A stretch of 64,000 nt of DNA from Myxococcales bacterium. GTDB taxonomy: Bacteria; Myxococcota_A; Polyangia; Haliangiales; Haliangiaceae. Every line of letters begins with the position of its first letter. The first letter of the stretch is position 1. Below the pieces are notes generated by a model. That model made no database searches. It worked only from the letters and a program-made list of their open reading frames with translations, and was not told the origin of the DNA. A program made the position numbers and the translations under genes. The stretch is taken from NCBI GenBank assembly GCA_016706545.1, contig JADJJK010000039.1:18076-82075 (forward strand). Reading direction: 5' to 3'. This document shows, piece after piece, positions 47,895 through 57,066 of this stretch.

Positions 47895-49363
47895 TCGTCG
47901 AGACCCAGGGCGCCGCGCAGCGCTCGCAGCTTGACCTGCGTCTCGGTCAGCTCGCGCGCGGGCTCCGACGCGCCGACGATGCCAGCGCCGGCCCACAGGT
48001 GGGCGTGGTCCCCGGCGAACAGGCCGGAGCGGATGCCCACCGCGAGCTCGCCGTCGCCCTGGCGATCGAACCAGCCGATCGGCGCGGCGTACCACCCGCG
48101 CGGCTGGCTCTCGTGCTGGCGGAGCCAGTCGATCGCGGTGCTGGTGGGCGTGCCGCCGACCGCCGGCGTGGGGTGCAGCGCCTCCGCGATCTCCAGCACG
48201 TGGGCGTCGCGGGTCAGCTCGCCGCGGATCGGCGTGGCCAGGTGATGGACGTGGCGCAGGGTGCGCACCTGAGGCGCGCTGGCGTGTTGCACCTGCACGC
48301 CCAGGCGGCGCAAGGTCTCGGCGATCGCGGTGACCACCAGGTCGTGCTCTCGACGCTCCTTGTGGCTGGCCAGGAGCGCGGACGACTCCGCCGCCAGCTC
48401 GCCGCGGCGCGGGATGGAGCCAGCGAGCGCATCACAGGCGACCTCTCGCCCGCTCTTGTGGACCAGCCGCTCTGGCGTGGCGGCCATCCAGACGGCGCGC
48501 TCCGGGGCCATCATCACGCGGTAGCAGTCGGGGTGGCGCTCGGCCAGCGCGGCCAGCACGTCGCCAGCTCGCACCGGCTCACCCAGGCGCAGGTGCTGAC
48601 AGCGCGCGGCGACGATCTTGTCCGCGCCGCCGGCGTTGATGAAGTCGCGCGCCGCGGCCACGCACTCCATCCACGCCTCGCCATCTTCGGACAGCTCGGC
48701 CACGCGCGCGCGCGGGCGGCCGGCGTGGCGGCCGTTCGCCAGCGCCTTGTCGTACGCCGCCAGCTCGGCGCGCCAGCGGTCGCGCTCCGCGGCGTCGTGA
48801 CGATCGAGGGTCAGGGTCAGGTGCGCGCTGGTGCCGTCGCTGACGTAGGTCCAGCGCGGCAGCATGAACCAGGCGTCGCCGAACTCGGTCCACGGCGGCG
48901 CCGCCGCCGAGCCCGGCGAGAAGGCGAGCCCGCCCAAAAGGCGCGGACGCGCCGGCCCCAGGTGAGGCGAGGTCGTGGACAGCTCCCCGGCGACCACGCG
49001 GCTGTCGATGCGCGCGCAGATCTCCTCGGCGCGGTCGCGCACCTCTCGCCAGCGCGCCGCCCCGTGGCCGCGCACGATCTCCGCCGCGCCGAGCCCCACC
49101 ACGGTCTCGCCGCGCGGCGGCCACCACACCGCCACCGCCTGCTGCGGCTCGCCGAGCGGGCTGGTCATCGCCGCCAGCAGCGCTGGCTCCGCCACCTCCG
49201 CCGGCAGCACCACCGTGGTCAAGCCGGCGTTGCGCGCGGCCCGCTCGAGGCCAGCCTCGAGCCACCCCGCGCGATCGGCGGTGCGCAGCCGCGCGCTGTC
49301 GGCGCTCTCGGCCGCGTCCTTGGCCGCCAGGGAAGGCGCAGCCGCTGGGGTCGCCGGATTCAT
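47891..49363 (-). CDS. menF: Isochorismate synthase
   Basis: 490 residues. Chorismate-binding enzyme for the first committed step of menaquinone synthesis. The C-terminal catalytic domain is clear: VACDALAGSIPRRG, HHLATPIRGEL, ALHPTPAVGGTP, and the metal-binding tail GAGIVGASEPARELTET. The Ala-rich N-terminal 35 residues are variable. Overlaps menG upstream and menD downstream by four bases each. Confidence 0.93.
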   Translation of the reverse strand: MNPATPAAAPSLAAKDAAESADSARLRTADRAGWLEAGLERAARNAGLTTVVLPAEVAEPALLAAMTSPLGEPQQAVAVWWPPRGETVVGLGAAEIVRGHGAARWREVRDRAEEICARIDSRVVAGELSTTSPHLGPARPRLLGGLAFSPGSAAAPPWTEFGDAWFMLPRWTYVSDGTSAHLTLTLDRHDAAERDRWRAELAAYDKALANGRHAGRPRARVAELSEDGEAWMECVAAARDFINAGGADKIVAARCQHLRLGEPVRAGDVLAALAERHPDCYRVMMAPERAVWMAATPERLVHKSGREVACDALAGSIPRRGELAAESSALLASHKERREHDLVVTAIAETLRRLGVQVQHASAPQVRTLRHVHHLATPIRGELTRDAHVLEIAEALHPTPAVGGTPTSTAIDWLRQHESQPRGWYAAPIGWFDRQGDGELAVGIRSGLFAGDHAHLWAGAGIVGASEPARELTETQVKLRALRGALGLDE

Positions 49364-50157
49364 GACGCGCCCTCCAGCTTGGCGGGCCCGGACGCGGCGT
49401 CGATGCGCTCGGGGCGCCGCGCCACGAACAGCGTGCAGACGCCAAACATCATCGGGCGAACCTGCTCCACCACGAGCCCCGCCTGCTCCATCATGCTGGC
49501 GAAGGTCTTGGCGTCAGGGAACGCGGCGATGGAGCGCTGCAGGTACTCGTACTCGCGGTGGCCAGACAGCAAGCCGCCGATCCACGGCACCACGCGGTGC
49601 GTGTGGAAGCGCGCGGCGCGCGCCAGGAGGCCGCGGCGCGGCTCCCCGAGCTCCAGCACGCACACCTTGCCGCCGGGGCGCACCACGCGGGCCATCTCGC
49701 GCAGGCCGAGCAAGCGATCAGGGACGTTGCGGATGCCAAAGGCGATGGTCGCGGCGTCGAAGCTGTCGTCGGCGAAGGCCAGCGCCTGGGCATCGCCAAG
49801 GGCCAGCTCGATCCGCGAGGCGAGCTTGCGCTGCGCCACCTTGCGCTTGCCCAGCTCGAGCATGTTGGCGGACGGGTCGACGCCGACCACCGTACACGCC
49901 GGGTGCGTCGCCGCGATCTGCAACGCAAGATCGGCGGTGCCGGTGGCTACGTCGAGCACGCGGCCTGGCTTGTGCGCCAGCGCAAGGGCCCGCACCGTGC
50001 GCTTGCGCCAGCTCCTGTCGATGCCAAGCGACAGCACGCGGTTGAGCAGGTCGTAGCGGCTGGCGATGCGGTCGAACATCTGGCCGCTGCCCAGCGCCGC
50101 GGTGGCCAGCGCGGTCTCGGCGGCAGGCGCCTTGGCGGTGGAGGGCTCCGCGCTCAC
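49360..50157 (-). CDS. menG: Demethylmenaquinone methyltransferase
   Basis: 265 residues. Class I SAM methyltransferase that makes menaquinone from demethylmenaquinone (UbiE family). Signatures: FDRIASRYDLLNRVLSLGID, DVATGTADLAL (SAM loop), DAATIAFGIRNVPDR, and the C-terminal YEYLQRSIAAFPD. With menaquinone genes all around and no ubiquinone genes in view, the menaquinone role is preferred. Confidence 0.95.
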   Translation of the reverse strand: MSAEPSTAKAPAAETALATAALGSGQMFDRIASRYDLLNRVLSLGIDRSWRKRTVRALALAHKPGRVLDVATGTADLALQIAATHPACTVVGVDPSANMLELGKRKVAQRKLASRIELALGDAQALAFADDSFDAATIAFGIRNVPDRLLGLREMARVVRPGGKVCVLELGEPRRGLLARAARFHTHRVVPWIGGLLSGHREYEYLQRSIAAFPDAKTFASMMEQAGLVVEQVRPMMFGVCTLFVARRPERIDAASGPAKLEGAS

Positions 50158-51224
50158 GCGGTCCTCCCCAGCGAGGCGACCGCCACGGTCAGGAGCTGAT
50201 CTTTGGCCATCCCGGGCTCGATGCAGGCCAGCGCCTCGAGCGCCAGCTCGACGTGCCCCTGCGCGAACGCGCGCGTGGCCTCGAGCGCGCCGGATCTGCG
50301 GACCAGCTCGACCGCGCTGGTGACCGCGGCGGAGGTGGCCTCCGGCGCTTCTCCATCGGCCACCAGGGCGTGCAGCAGCTCGGAGAGCCGCGGCTCGCGG
50401 TCCAGCGCGACGATGAGCGGGTAGGTCAGCTTGCCCTCGCGCAGGTCGGCGCCGGGGTCCTTGCCGATCGTGGCCACGTCCCCGCCGTAGTCGAGCGCGT
50501 CGTCGACCGCCTGGAAGGCCACGCCCAGGTGCAGCCCGAACTGCTCGAGCGCGTTCTCTTGCTCGAGCGTGAGCCCGCCCGCTCGCGCCCCGGCGAACAT
50601 GGCCCAGCGAAACAGGGCGGCCGTCTTGCCCTCGATGATGCGCAGGTAGTCCTCGACGCTGCCGTCGATGCGCCCGCGGCGCTCAAGCTGATGCGACTCC
50701 GCGATGATCATCTCCTCGATGATCGCGAGCATCCGGTCGAGCAGGCCGGGCACCTCGGTGGCCCGCACGCGCTGCAGCGCGCCCACCAGGAGCCAGTCGC
50801 CAGCGAAGATCGACGCGGCGTTGCCGTACGTCACGCGCGCGGTCGGCCGTCCGCGTCGGGTCACCGCCTCATCGACGACGTCGTCGTGCAGCAGGGTGGC
50901 GGTGTGGACAAGCTCCACCGCCAGCGCGAGCTGGCGCGCGGCGGCGGAGAACCCGCTGCCCAGGCGGCTGGCCAGGGCCACGCACATCGGCCGCAGGTGC
51001 TTGCCCCGCAGATCCAGCAGGTGATGGGCGGCGGCGTTGATCATGCGCTCGTTGCGCGGCACCTCGTCGAGCGCGCGGTCGACGTCCTGGAGGTTGTCGC
51101 GGACAAAGCCCTCCAGCTCCAGCAGGCGTCGTCCGAGATCGCCGATGCCGCGATCGATCGACAGGCTGGCGAGGCGGCTAAGAACGGGATCTCGAGCGGC
51201 TTGGGGGGCCACGGCGTGGGTCAT
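50154..51224 (-). CDS. Polyprenyl diphosphate synthase (menaquinone side chain)
   Basis: 356 residues from the ATG at 51224 (GGAG six bases upstream). Long-chain trans-prenyl synthase: first Asp-rich motif LLHDDVVDEA, second FQAVDDALDYGGD, with GKHLRP and GKTAALF between. Ala-rich helices flank the first motif, with small residues before it, as in long-chain types. First gene of the men operon, so it likely supplies the MK tail. Confidence 0.9.
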   Translation of the reverse strand: MTHAVAPQAARDPVLSRLASLSIDRGIGDLGRRLLELEGFVRDNLQDVDRALDEVPRNERMINAAAHHLLDLRGKHLRPMCVALASRLGSGFSAAARQLALAVELVHTATLLHDDVVDEAVTRRGRPTARVTYGNAASIFAGDWLLVGALQRVRATEVPGLLDRMLAIIEEMIIAESHQLERRGRIDGSVEDYLRIIEGKTAALFRWAMFAGARAGGLTLEQENALEQFGLHLGVAFQAVDDALDYGGDVATIGKDPGADLREGKLTYPLIVALDREPRLSELLHALVADGEAPEATSAAVTSAVELVRRSGALEATRAFAQGHVELALEALACIEPGMAKDQLLTVAVASLGRTA

Positions 51225-51541
51225 GGGGATCTCCGCTGAATAGGATGCCAGCACATCGTTCAAAGAATCATGAAAACAGTGAAATGCGCGGATGAACTGT
51301 CCTAGTCGCTCATAACTACTGACAATTCTGTTGCGGCGCGGCGCACTCTAGCAGGAAGCCGAACGGCGAGCGCGGCCACTGTGAAGTTTCGTCCGGGCCG
51401 CCTGAGACCCGTGTGCTGGCGCGCGGCTAGCGCACCGCGGCGAGCCTTGGGCGCGGTCCGCTGCGGAGCCACCAGGCCGTTGGCTAGGGGTTCTTCTCCC
51501 AAAACAGGCGCTCGCGCACCACCTGGCGGTAAGCTCACGCC
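51225..51541. other. Divergent intergenic region between the men operon and the PilZ gene
   Basis: 317 bases without a gene. The first 110 bases (51225-51335) are AT-richer and should contain the men-operon promoter; weak boxes (TTGTCA, TTGAAC) are visible but spacing is poor. The remainder is GC-rich, and I see nothing further there. Confidence 0.4.
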
Positions 51542-52639
51542 GTGCCTTTCGGTAGAGGTCGAGCGCAGCGCGTCGTGGTCGGGTGTCGGATCGAGTTCCA
51601 GCGTCCGGCCGGGCCGGTGGTCGCGGAGACCGAGGACATCTCGCCGCGCGGGGTGTTCGTGCGCACCGAGGAGCTGCTGCCGATCGGCGAGCTGACCCGC
51701 GTTCGCCTGACCTTGCCCGACGGAAAGGAGATCCCTTTTCTGGGCCGGGTCATGCACATCCGGTTGCCGTCGGCGGCGCGCGCGTTGGCGCGGGCAGCCG
51801 GCATGGGGCTCGAGCTTCGCGGCGAGCCGGCGGCGTTCCGTGAGCTGGCGCAGCTCCTCGAGGCGATGCAGCGCGAGTCGACGGTCCCCGAGCTGCCGTC
51901 GGCGACGCAGGCGCTGGTGGCTGAGCCCTCGGCGGAGCTGCGCGCGCGGCTGGTCAACTGCTTGAGCGTCGTGGGGTTTCAGGTCTCCGCCTTCGAGTCG
52001 GCGCTGGAGGCGGTGTCGGCCTGTGCGATCTGGCGACCCGAGGTGGTGGTGGCGGCGGCGGCCATGCAGCCGATGAACGGCATCGAGCTGGCCCACGCGA
52101 TGGCCGAGCACACCACCCTGTCCGGCGTGCCGCTGGTGCTGCTGGGCGGCGAGGCCAGCGACATGCTGCGGCTCGAGGCGTATCGCGCCGGGGTCACGGA
52201 CTTCATCCCTTCGCCGTTTCTCGACGACGAGCTGGTGATCCGGGTCAGCCGGGTCGCGGTCCCCGGCGCGCAGGTCACGCCAGCGTTGCGCGGCAACCTG
52301 CAAGATGTCGGCATCGCGACCCTCTTGTCCCTGTTCGAGTTCGAGCGGAAATCTGGGGTGCTGCTCTTGCGCGCCGGAGAGCTGCTGCGAGTCTTCTTGG
52401 CTGACGGCTCGATCCAGAAAGTCGAGGGTGGCGATCTGGGATCGAGCTCGACCACGCGCGTCATGCGCATCTTCGATTGGCAACACGGACGCTTCGAGTT
52501 CACCTCATGCCCGGTGGCGGTGGTCAACGAGGTCGGCTCCAGCACCACGTCCCTGCTGCTGGAGCACGCGCGTCGGCGCGACGAGGGCTTGCCACGGATC
52601 TCCGGGATCTCCGGGATCTCCGGGCGTAAGCCGCGCTGA
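51542..52639 (+). CDS. PilZ/receiver/PATAN-like regulator
   Basis: 365 residues from a GTG at 51542. N-terminal PilZ-like domain (RVVVGCRIEFQ then DISPRGVFVRTEELLPIG; the leading RxxxR pattern for cyclic-di-GMP is only partly kept), a receiver-like domain (residues ~120-235, with VVVAAAAMQPMNG where the phospho-Asp should be, so non-phosphorylatable), and a DUF4388/PATAN-like C-terminal domain (GNLQDVGIATLLSLFEFERK). A Gly-Ile-Ser tail comes from a repeat. Typical of myxobacterial motility regulators. Confidence 0.75.
   Translation: MPFGRGRAQRVVVGCRIEFQRPAGPVVAETEDISPRGVFVRTEELLPIGELTRVRLTLPDGKEIPFLGRVMHIRLPSAARALARAAGMGLELRGEPAAFRELAQLLEAMQRESTVPELPSATQALVAEPSAELRARLVNCLSVVGFQVSAFESALEAVSACAIWRPEVVVAAAAMQPMNGIELAHAMAEHTTLSGVPLVLLGGEASDMLRLEAYRAGVTDFIPSPFLDDELVIRVSRVAVPGAQVTPALRGNLQDVGIATLLSLFEFERKSGVLLLRAGELLRVFLADGSIQKVEGGDLGSSSTTRVMRIFDWQHGRFEFTSCPVAVVNEVGSSTTSLLLEHARRRDEGLPRISGISGISGRKPR
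52596..52622. repeat. Three 9-bp tandem units at the end of the PilZ gene
   Basis: ggatctccg three times, coding Gly-Ile-Ser repeats five codons before the stop at 52637. Confidence 0.9.
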
Positions 52640-52892
52640 GGCTCATCGTCCGTGGGGCGCGGCGCGCCGCAGCAGGGCAACCGCAGCTCGGGGAGGCTCA
52701 GGGATGCTCTGGGTACCCTGGTGTGCAGTGGCGCTTTGTGGCGGCTCTCGAAAAACCACCGCTCGCGGCTCGGGGATATGGGAATGTCGAACCCGTAGCT
52801 TTGGTCTGGTTGTCCGTTGTCGTCCGTTGTGTCGTCCGTTGTCACCTGGTCTTCTTGTCCACCGCGCGCCTTTGCCAAGGATCTGACTCGCC

Positions 52893-55686
52893 ATGACGCT
52901 GGGCAACCGCTCGATCGCTTTTGGCACTCGCGGCATTCGCGGAACTGGGGGCGCGTCGGGGACCGCGGTGACGGTCTTCGTGGCGTCAGCGGCGATCTCG
53001 GCGCTCATCGCCAGCGAGGCGTTCGCTGACGGCGTCCCCGCGGCGAACTCGAGCTCCAGCGCGGGGAGCGTCGTGACCGACGTCGCTGCGACAGCCGCGA
53101 CAGCTCCCGGCGTCGCCGGCGAGGCGTCGACCTTGCAGCTCGCGGCGAGCCATCGCGCGCAGCGCCGCGCTGGCTCGATACACGTCGACGGCAAGCTCGA
53201 CGACGGCCCCTGGCAGAAGGCAGCGCGCAGCCGGGGCTTTCGTCAGCGCTTCCCCAAGGACGGCGCCGCTCCGGCGCAGTCGACCGAGTTCGCGTTGCTG
53301 TATGACGACGACGCGGTCTATGTCGGCGTGTGGGCCCAGGACTCCGAGCCGCACCTCATCAAGGGCCTGCTCACCCGGCGTGATCAGCAGTCCTCTTCGG
53401 ACACCGTGATGGTGGCCATCGACTCGTATCACGATCGTCGGACCGCGTTTGCCTTTGGCCTGAATCCATCCGGCGTGCAGCGCGACATGATCATCTTCGA
53501 TGACACCTCGTCGGATGATTCCTGGGACGCGGTGTGGTCGGGCGCTGCGTCGATAGGCCCCGAGGGCTGGGTCGCCGAGTTCCGCATCCCGCTGAGCCAG
53601 CTCCGCTTCTCGTCCAGCGAATCGCAGCAGTGGGGCCTGCAGGTGGTGCGCTCGGTGGCCCGCACCGGGGAGGAGTCGTCGTGGTCGCCGTGGCCTCGCT
53701 CCAGCCCGGAGATCGTCAGCCGCTTCGGCCTGGTGGATGGCTTCGAGCGCGTGCGGCCGGGCCGCCGCATCGAGCTTTTGCCGTATGCCACCGCCGGCTT
53801 CGGCGCGCGGCCGGTGGACGCGGGCGATCCGCTCAATGACTCGCTGACGCGGGAGGGCAACCTGGGCCTGGACGCCAAGCTCGGCTTGTCCTCGGCGTTC
53901 TCGTTGGCCGCGACCATCAACCCGGACTTTGGCCAGGTGGAGGCGGATCCCTCCCAGGTCAACCTGGGCACGGCGCAGCTCTTCTTCCCGGAGAAGCGCC
54001 CGTTCTTCCTCGACGGCGTGGAGCTGTTCAAGATGGGCCTTGGACAGGGCGACGACAGCCGCGAGACCTTGTTCTATAGCCGGCGCATCGGCGCGGCGCC
54101 GCATGGCAGCGCCAGCGGCGACTTCGTGGCGAGCCCCTCGTCCACCACCATCTACGGCGCCACCAAGATCAGCGGCAAGACCGACGGCGGCTGGTCCATC
54201 GGCGTGCTGGACGCGGTCACCGCCGAGGAGCAGGCCTCCTTCATCGACGCTGACGGCGCGCGCGGCCGTCAGGTAGTGGAGCCCTTGACCAACTTCGCCG
54301 TGGCCAAGCTCAAGCGAGACTTCCGCGAGGGCAAGACCACGGTCGCGGTGGCGGCGACCTCCGTGCATCGCGCCCTCGGCGACACCGAGCTCGCGTCCGA
54401 GCTGCATGACCAGGCCTACACCGGCGGCCTGGAGGTGTTTCACCGCTTCTGGCGCGAGCGGCTCTCGCTGTCTGCCAAGGTCATGGGCAGCTACGTGCAT
54501 GGCAGCAAGGAGGCCATCGCCGAGACCCAGCGCCTGCCGCGGCACCTGTATCAGCGCCCGGACGCCGGTCACCTGACGTTCGATCCAGCGCGGACGTCGC
54601 TGGTGGGGGCGGGCCTGGTCGCGGACCTGTCGTTTCGTTCAGCCAACTGGCGCGCCGCCACCGGCATCGATCTGCGCAGCGCTGGGCTCGAGGTCAATGA
54701 CCTCGGCTTTCAGGACGCCACCGATCAGTTCGTTCACTGGGCCTACGGCGCCTATCTCGACAACGATCCAGGGCGGGACCTGCTGAGCTATCGCATCAAC
54801 ACCAACCTGTACGCCGCGTCCGATCTGGACCCGCGCCTCATCTCGGTGGGCGGCAACGTCAACGCCAACGCGCAGCTCGTGAACCACTGGGTCGTCGGCG
54901 GCGGCGTGGAGCTGGGCCGCGACCGCTTCAGCACGCGCGCGCTGCGCGGCGGGCCAGCGCTGCGCCAGCATGACGCCGCGGCCATGTGGGCCTTCCTCGA
55001 GAGCGACGGCCGCAGCCGGGTGGCGGCCGGCGCCAACGTGCAGGTGCGGACGGTGCCAGCGAGCGCCTCGTACCGGAGCCAGGCGAGCTTGTTCGCGCGG
55101 ATCCAGGCCTCGTCGAACCTCGAGCTCATCGCGGAGCCCGGGCTCTCGATCGAGGAGGACGACGCGCAGTACATCGATCAGGTCGAAGGGCAGGACGGCG
55201 CCACGCGGTACCTGGTGGGGCGGATCCGGCAGACCTCGGCCTCCTTGACCTTGCGGGTCGCGTGGACGTTGACGCCGCGGCTGAGCCTGCAGGGGTACGC
55301 GCAGCCGTTTCTCGCCACCGGCGGCTACGAGGACTACAAGGAGATCGCAGACGCGGGCGCCGTCGATCCCGCGCGGCGCTACCACGTGCTCGGAGGCCGC
55401 GACACCACCATCATGGGCGATACGATCGCGGTGGATCGCGACGGCGATGGCGCGACCGACTACTCGTTCGAGCGCCCCGACTTCGGGGTGCGTGAGCTGC
55501 GGTCTACCGTGGTGGTCCGCTGGGAGTAACCGCCCGGGCTCCTCGGTGTTCGCGATCTGGAGCCACGGCCAGTCGAGCTCGGACGGGGACGGTCAGTTCG
55601 CGCTGGGGCGCGGCTTGTCGCGGCTGGGGGACGCGCAGGCCGAGGACCTGTTCATGATCAAGGCCAACTACTGGATCGGCGTCTGA
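52893..55686 (+). CDS. DUF5916-type outer-membrane protein with carbohydrate-binding N-terminus (frameshifted)
   Basis: About 930 residues once repaired. A signal-like segment (SAAISALIASEAFAD), then a CBM9-type sandwich (VDGKLDDGPWQKA, FALLYDDDAVYVGVWA), then the DUF5916 barrel with its hallmark NPDFGQVEADPSQVNL and FFPEKRPFFLDGVELF. The frame is broken at 55527-55529: one extra A turns TAC into TAA. Without it the chain continues YRPGSSVFAIWSHGQ to a final KANYWIGV and stop at 55684-55686, a proper barrel end. Likely exported and outer-membrane. Confidence 0.8.
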
Positions 55687-55740
55687 GCCCATGGCGCTCG
55701 CGGCGCCGCCAAGACATCGGTGCTAGCCTTTTCACCAGCC

Positions 55741-56493
55741 ATGCAGCGGAGCACCTGGTCTTTGATTGCTGCGGTGGCCTGCGCCGCCGCGGCGGGATGG
55801 ATGACGCTGGAGAACCGCGAGCTCCGCAGAGAGCTGGCGTCAGCACGGCAGGACAGGCGCGCCGCGCCGCCTGCGTCGGCGTCACCGACGGCTTCGACGG
55901 CCGCGCCATCGGCGACCTCCTCGAAGCCAGGCGGCGGCCTGGCCGCGCTTGGTCGCGCCCTGTCAGGGGCCCAGCCGCCGCCGACGCTGCCGGATGCCCC
56001 CGAGGAGAGCCGGATGCAGCGCCGCGCTCGCCGGCAGGCGGAGATCTCCGCCATGTTTGGACGGCTCGACGGCGAGACCGAGGCCGAGTACCGCGAGCGC
56101 GTGGCGCCGTTTCTCGCGATGGTGCTCGACAAGCCGCGCCAGCGCGCGCTGGAGATGCGGCGAGAGGCGGAGCAGAAGGCGGGCGTCACCGCGGCGCAGT
56201 CAGCCAAGCTCGATCAGGCGTTCGCCGCCGCGTACGACGAGGTGCTCGACTACACCAACGCCGCCATCGCCGAGGGCCAGCTCTCGCCCTACGAGCGCAA
56301 CGTCTCCGGGTGGCTCGGCTACGCCGGCGGGCTCGGCGGCATTCTCGGAGGCGTAGAAGCGGGCGTGGCCGGCGTGCTGCGACCCGAGCAGGTGCGCGCG
56401 ATGTCGGATGCGGGATTCGAGTGGGGGGAATTCCTAGGCGTCAGCGTCCCCTGGGAGAAGCTCCGACCTCCGCCGCCACCGTCGGAGAAATGA
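55741..56493 (+). CDS. Membrane-anchored helical protein
   Basis: 250 residues from the ATG at 55741. One N-terminal membrane helix (WSLIAAVACAAAAGWMTL), a disordered Ala/Pro/Ser linker, then a charged helical domain (RMQRRARRQAEISAMFGRL, LDKPRQRALEMRREAEQK) and a glycine-rich segment. No known family. Lies 54 bases after the DUF5916 gene and just ahead of the degenerate PilT region. Confidence 0.6.
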   Translation: MQRSTWSLIAAVACAAAAGWMTLENRELRRELASARQDRRAAPPASASPTASTAAPSATSSKPGGGLAALGRALSGAQPPPTLPDAPEESRMQRRARRQAEISAMFGRLDGETEAEYRERVAPFLAMVLDKPRQRALEMRREAEQKAGVTAAQSAKLDQAFAAAYDEVLDYTNAAIAEGQLSPYERNVSGWLGYAGGLGGILGGVEAGVAGVLRPEQVRAMSDAGFEWGEFLGVSVPWEKLRPPPPPSEK

Positions 56494-56550
56494 TCGAGCG
56501 CGGCAGCGAGCGGCGGCGGCCGGTGCGCTGGCTGCGTGGTAGCGTTTTGC

Positions 56551-57063
56551 GTGAGCTCCTCCTCTCCGTCGTTGCGCACGCCCACGCTCGCGTTGCCGGT
56601 GAAGCTGGCGCTGCGTGGTGAGTCGCTAACCTCCGCTACCTTGTTCGTGCCGGACGTGCCGCGCCAGGCGCGGGCGCAGTTGCTCGAGGACGTCCGGCTG
56701 CTGCTGGAGCAGGAGCGCGACTTTCTGCCGGTGGATCTGGACGGGGCTCGCACGCTGGTGAGCCGCGCCGTCATCTCGTACGTCTCGGTGGCCCGGCGGC
56801 CGTCCGGCCTCGTCACCTCGTTTGGCGACGACGAGGTCTCGGATGTCCACACGCTGTTCGATCATCGCTGTCCGGTGCTCGTCACGCTGGTCGACGCCAA
56901 GACCCTGCGCGGCACGCTGCTGTTCTCGTCTTCCGCTGACCGCGCGCGCCTGATGGACTTCATCAACCTTGGTCCGCGGTTTCTATCGCTGTGGCGGACC
57001 GACGACCTCCTGCTGGTGCAGCGCAGCGCGATCCGCAGCATCATCGAAGTGGCGGAGGGGTAG
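56551..57063 (+). CDS. Unknown soluble protein ahead of the PilT-like gene
   Basis: 170 residues from the GTG at 56551; a GTG five codons earlier is equally possible. Alpha/beta protein with VKLALRGESLTSATLFVPD and a closing DDLLLVQRSAIRSIIEV. No recognised domain. It ends three bases before the PilT-like gene starts, so the two are coupled. Confidence 0.65.
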   Translation: MSSSSPSLRTPTLALPVKLALRGESLTSATLFVPDVPRQARAQLLEDVRLLLEQERDFLPVDLDGARTLVSRAVISYVSVARRPSGLVTSFGDDEVSDVHTLFDHRCPVLVTLVDAKTLRGTLLFSSSADRARLMDFINLGPRFLSLWRTDDLLLVQRSAIRSIIEVAEG

Positions 57064-57066
57064 GGC

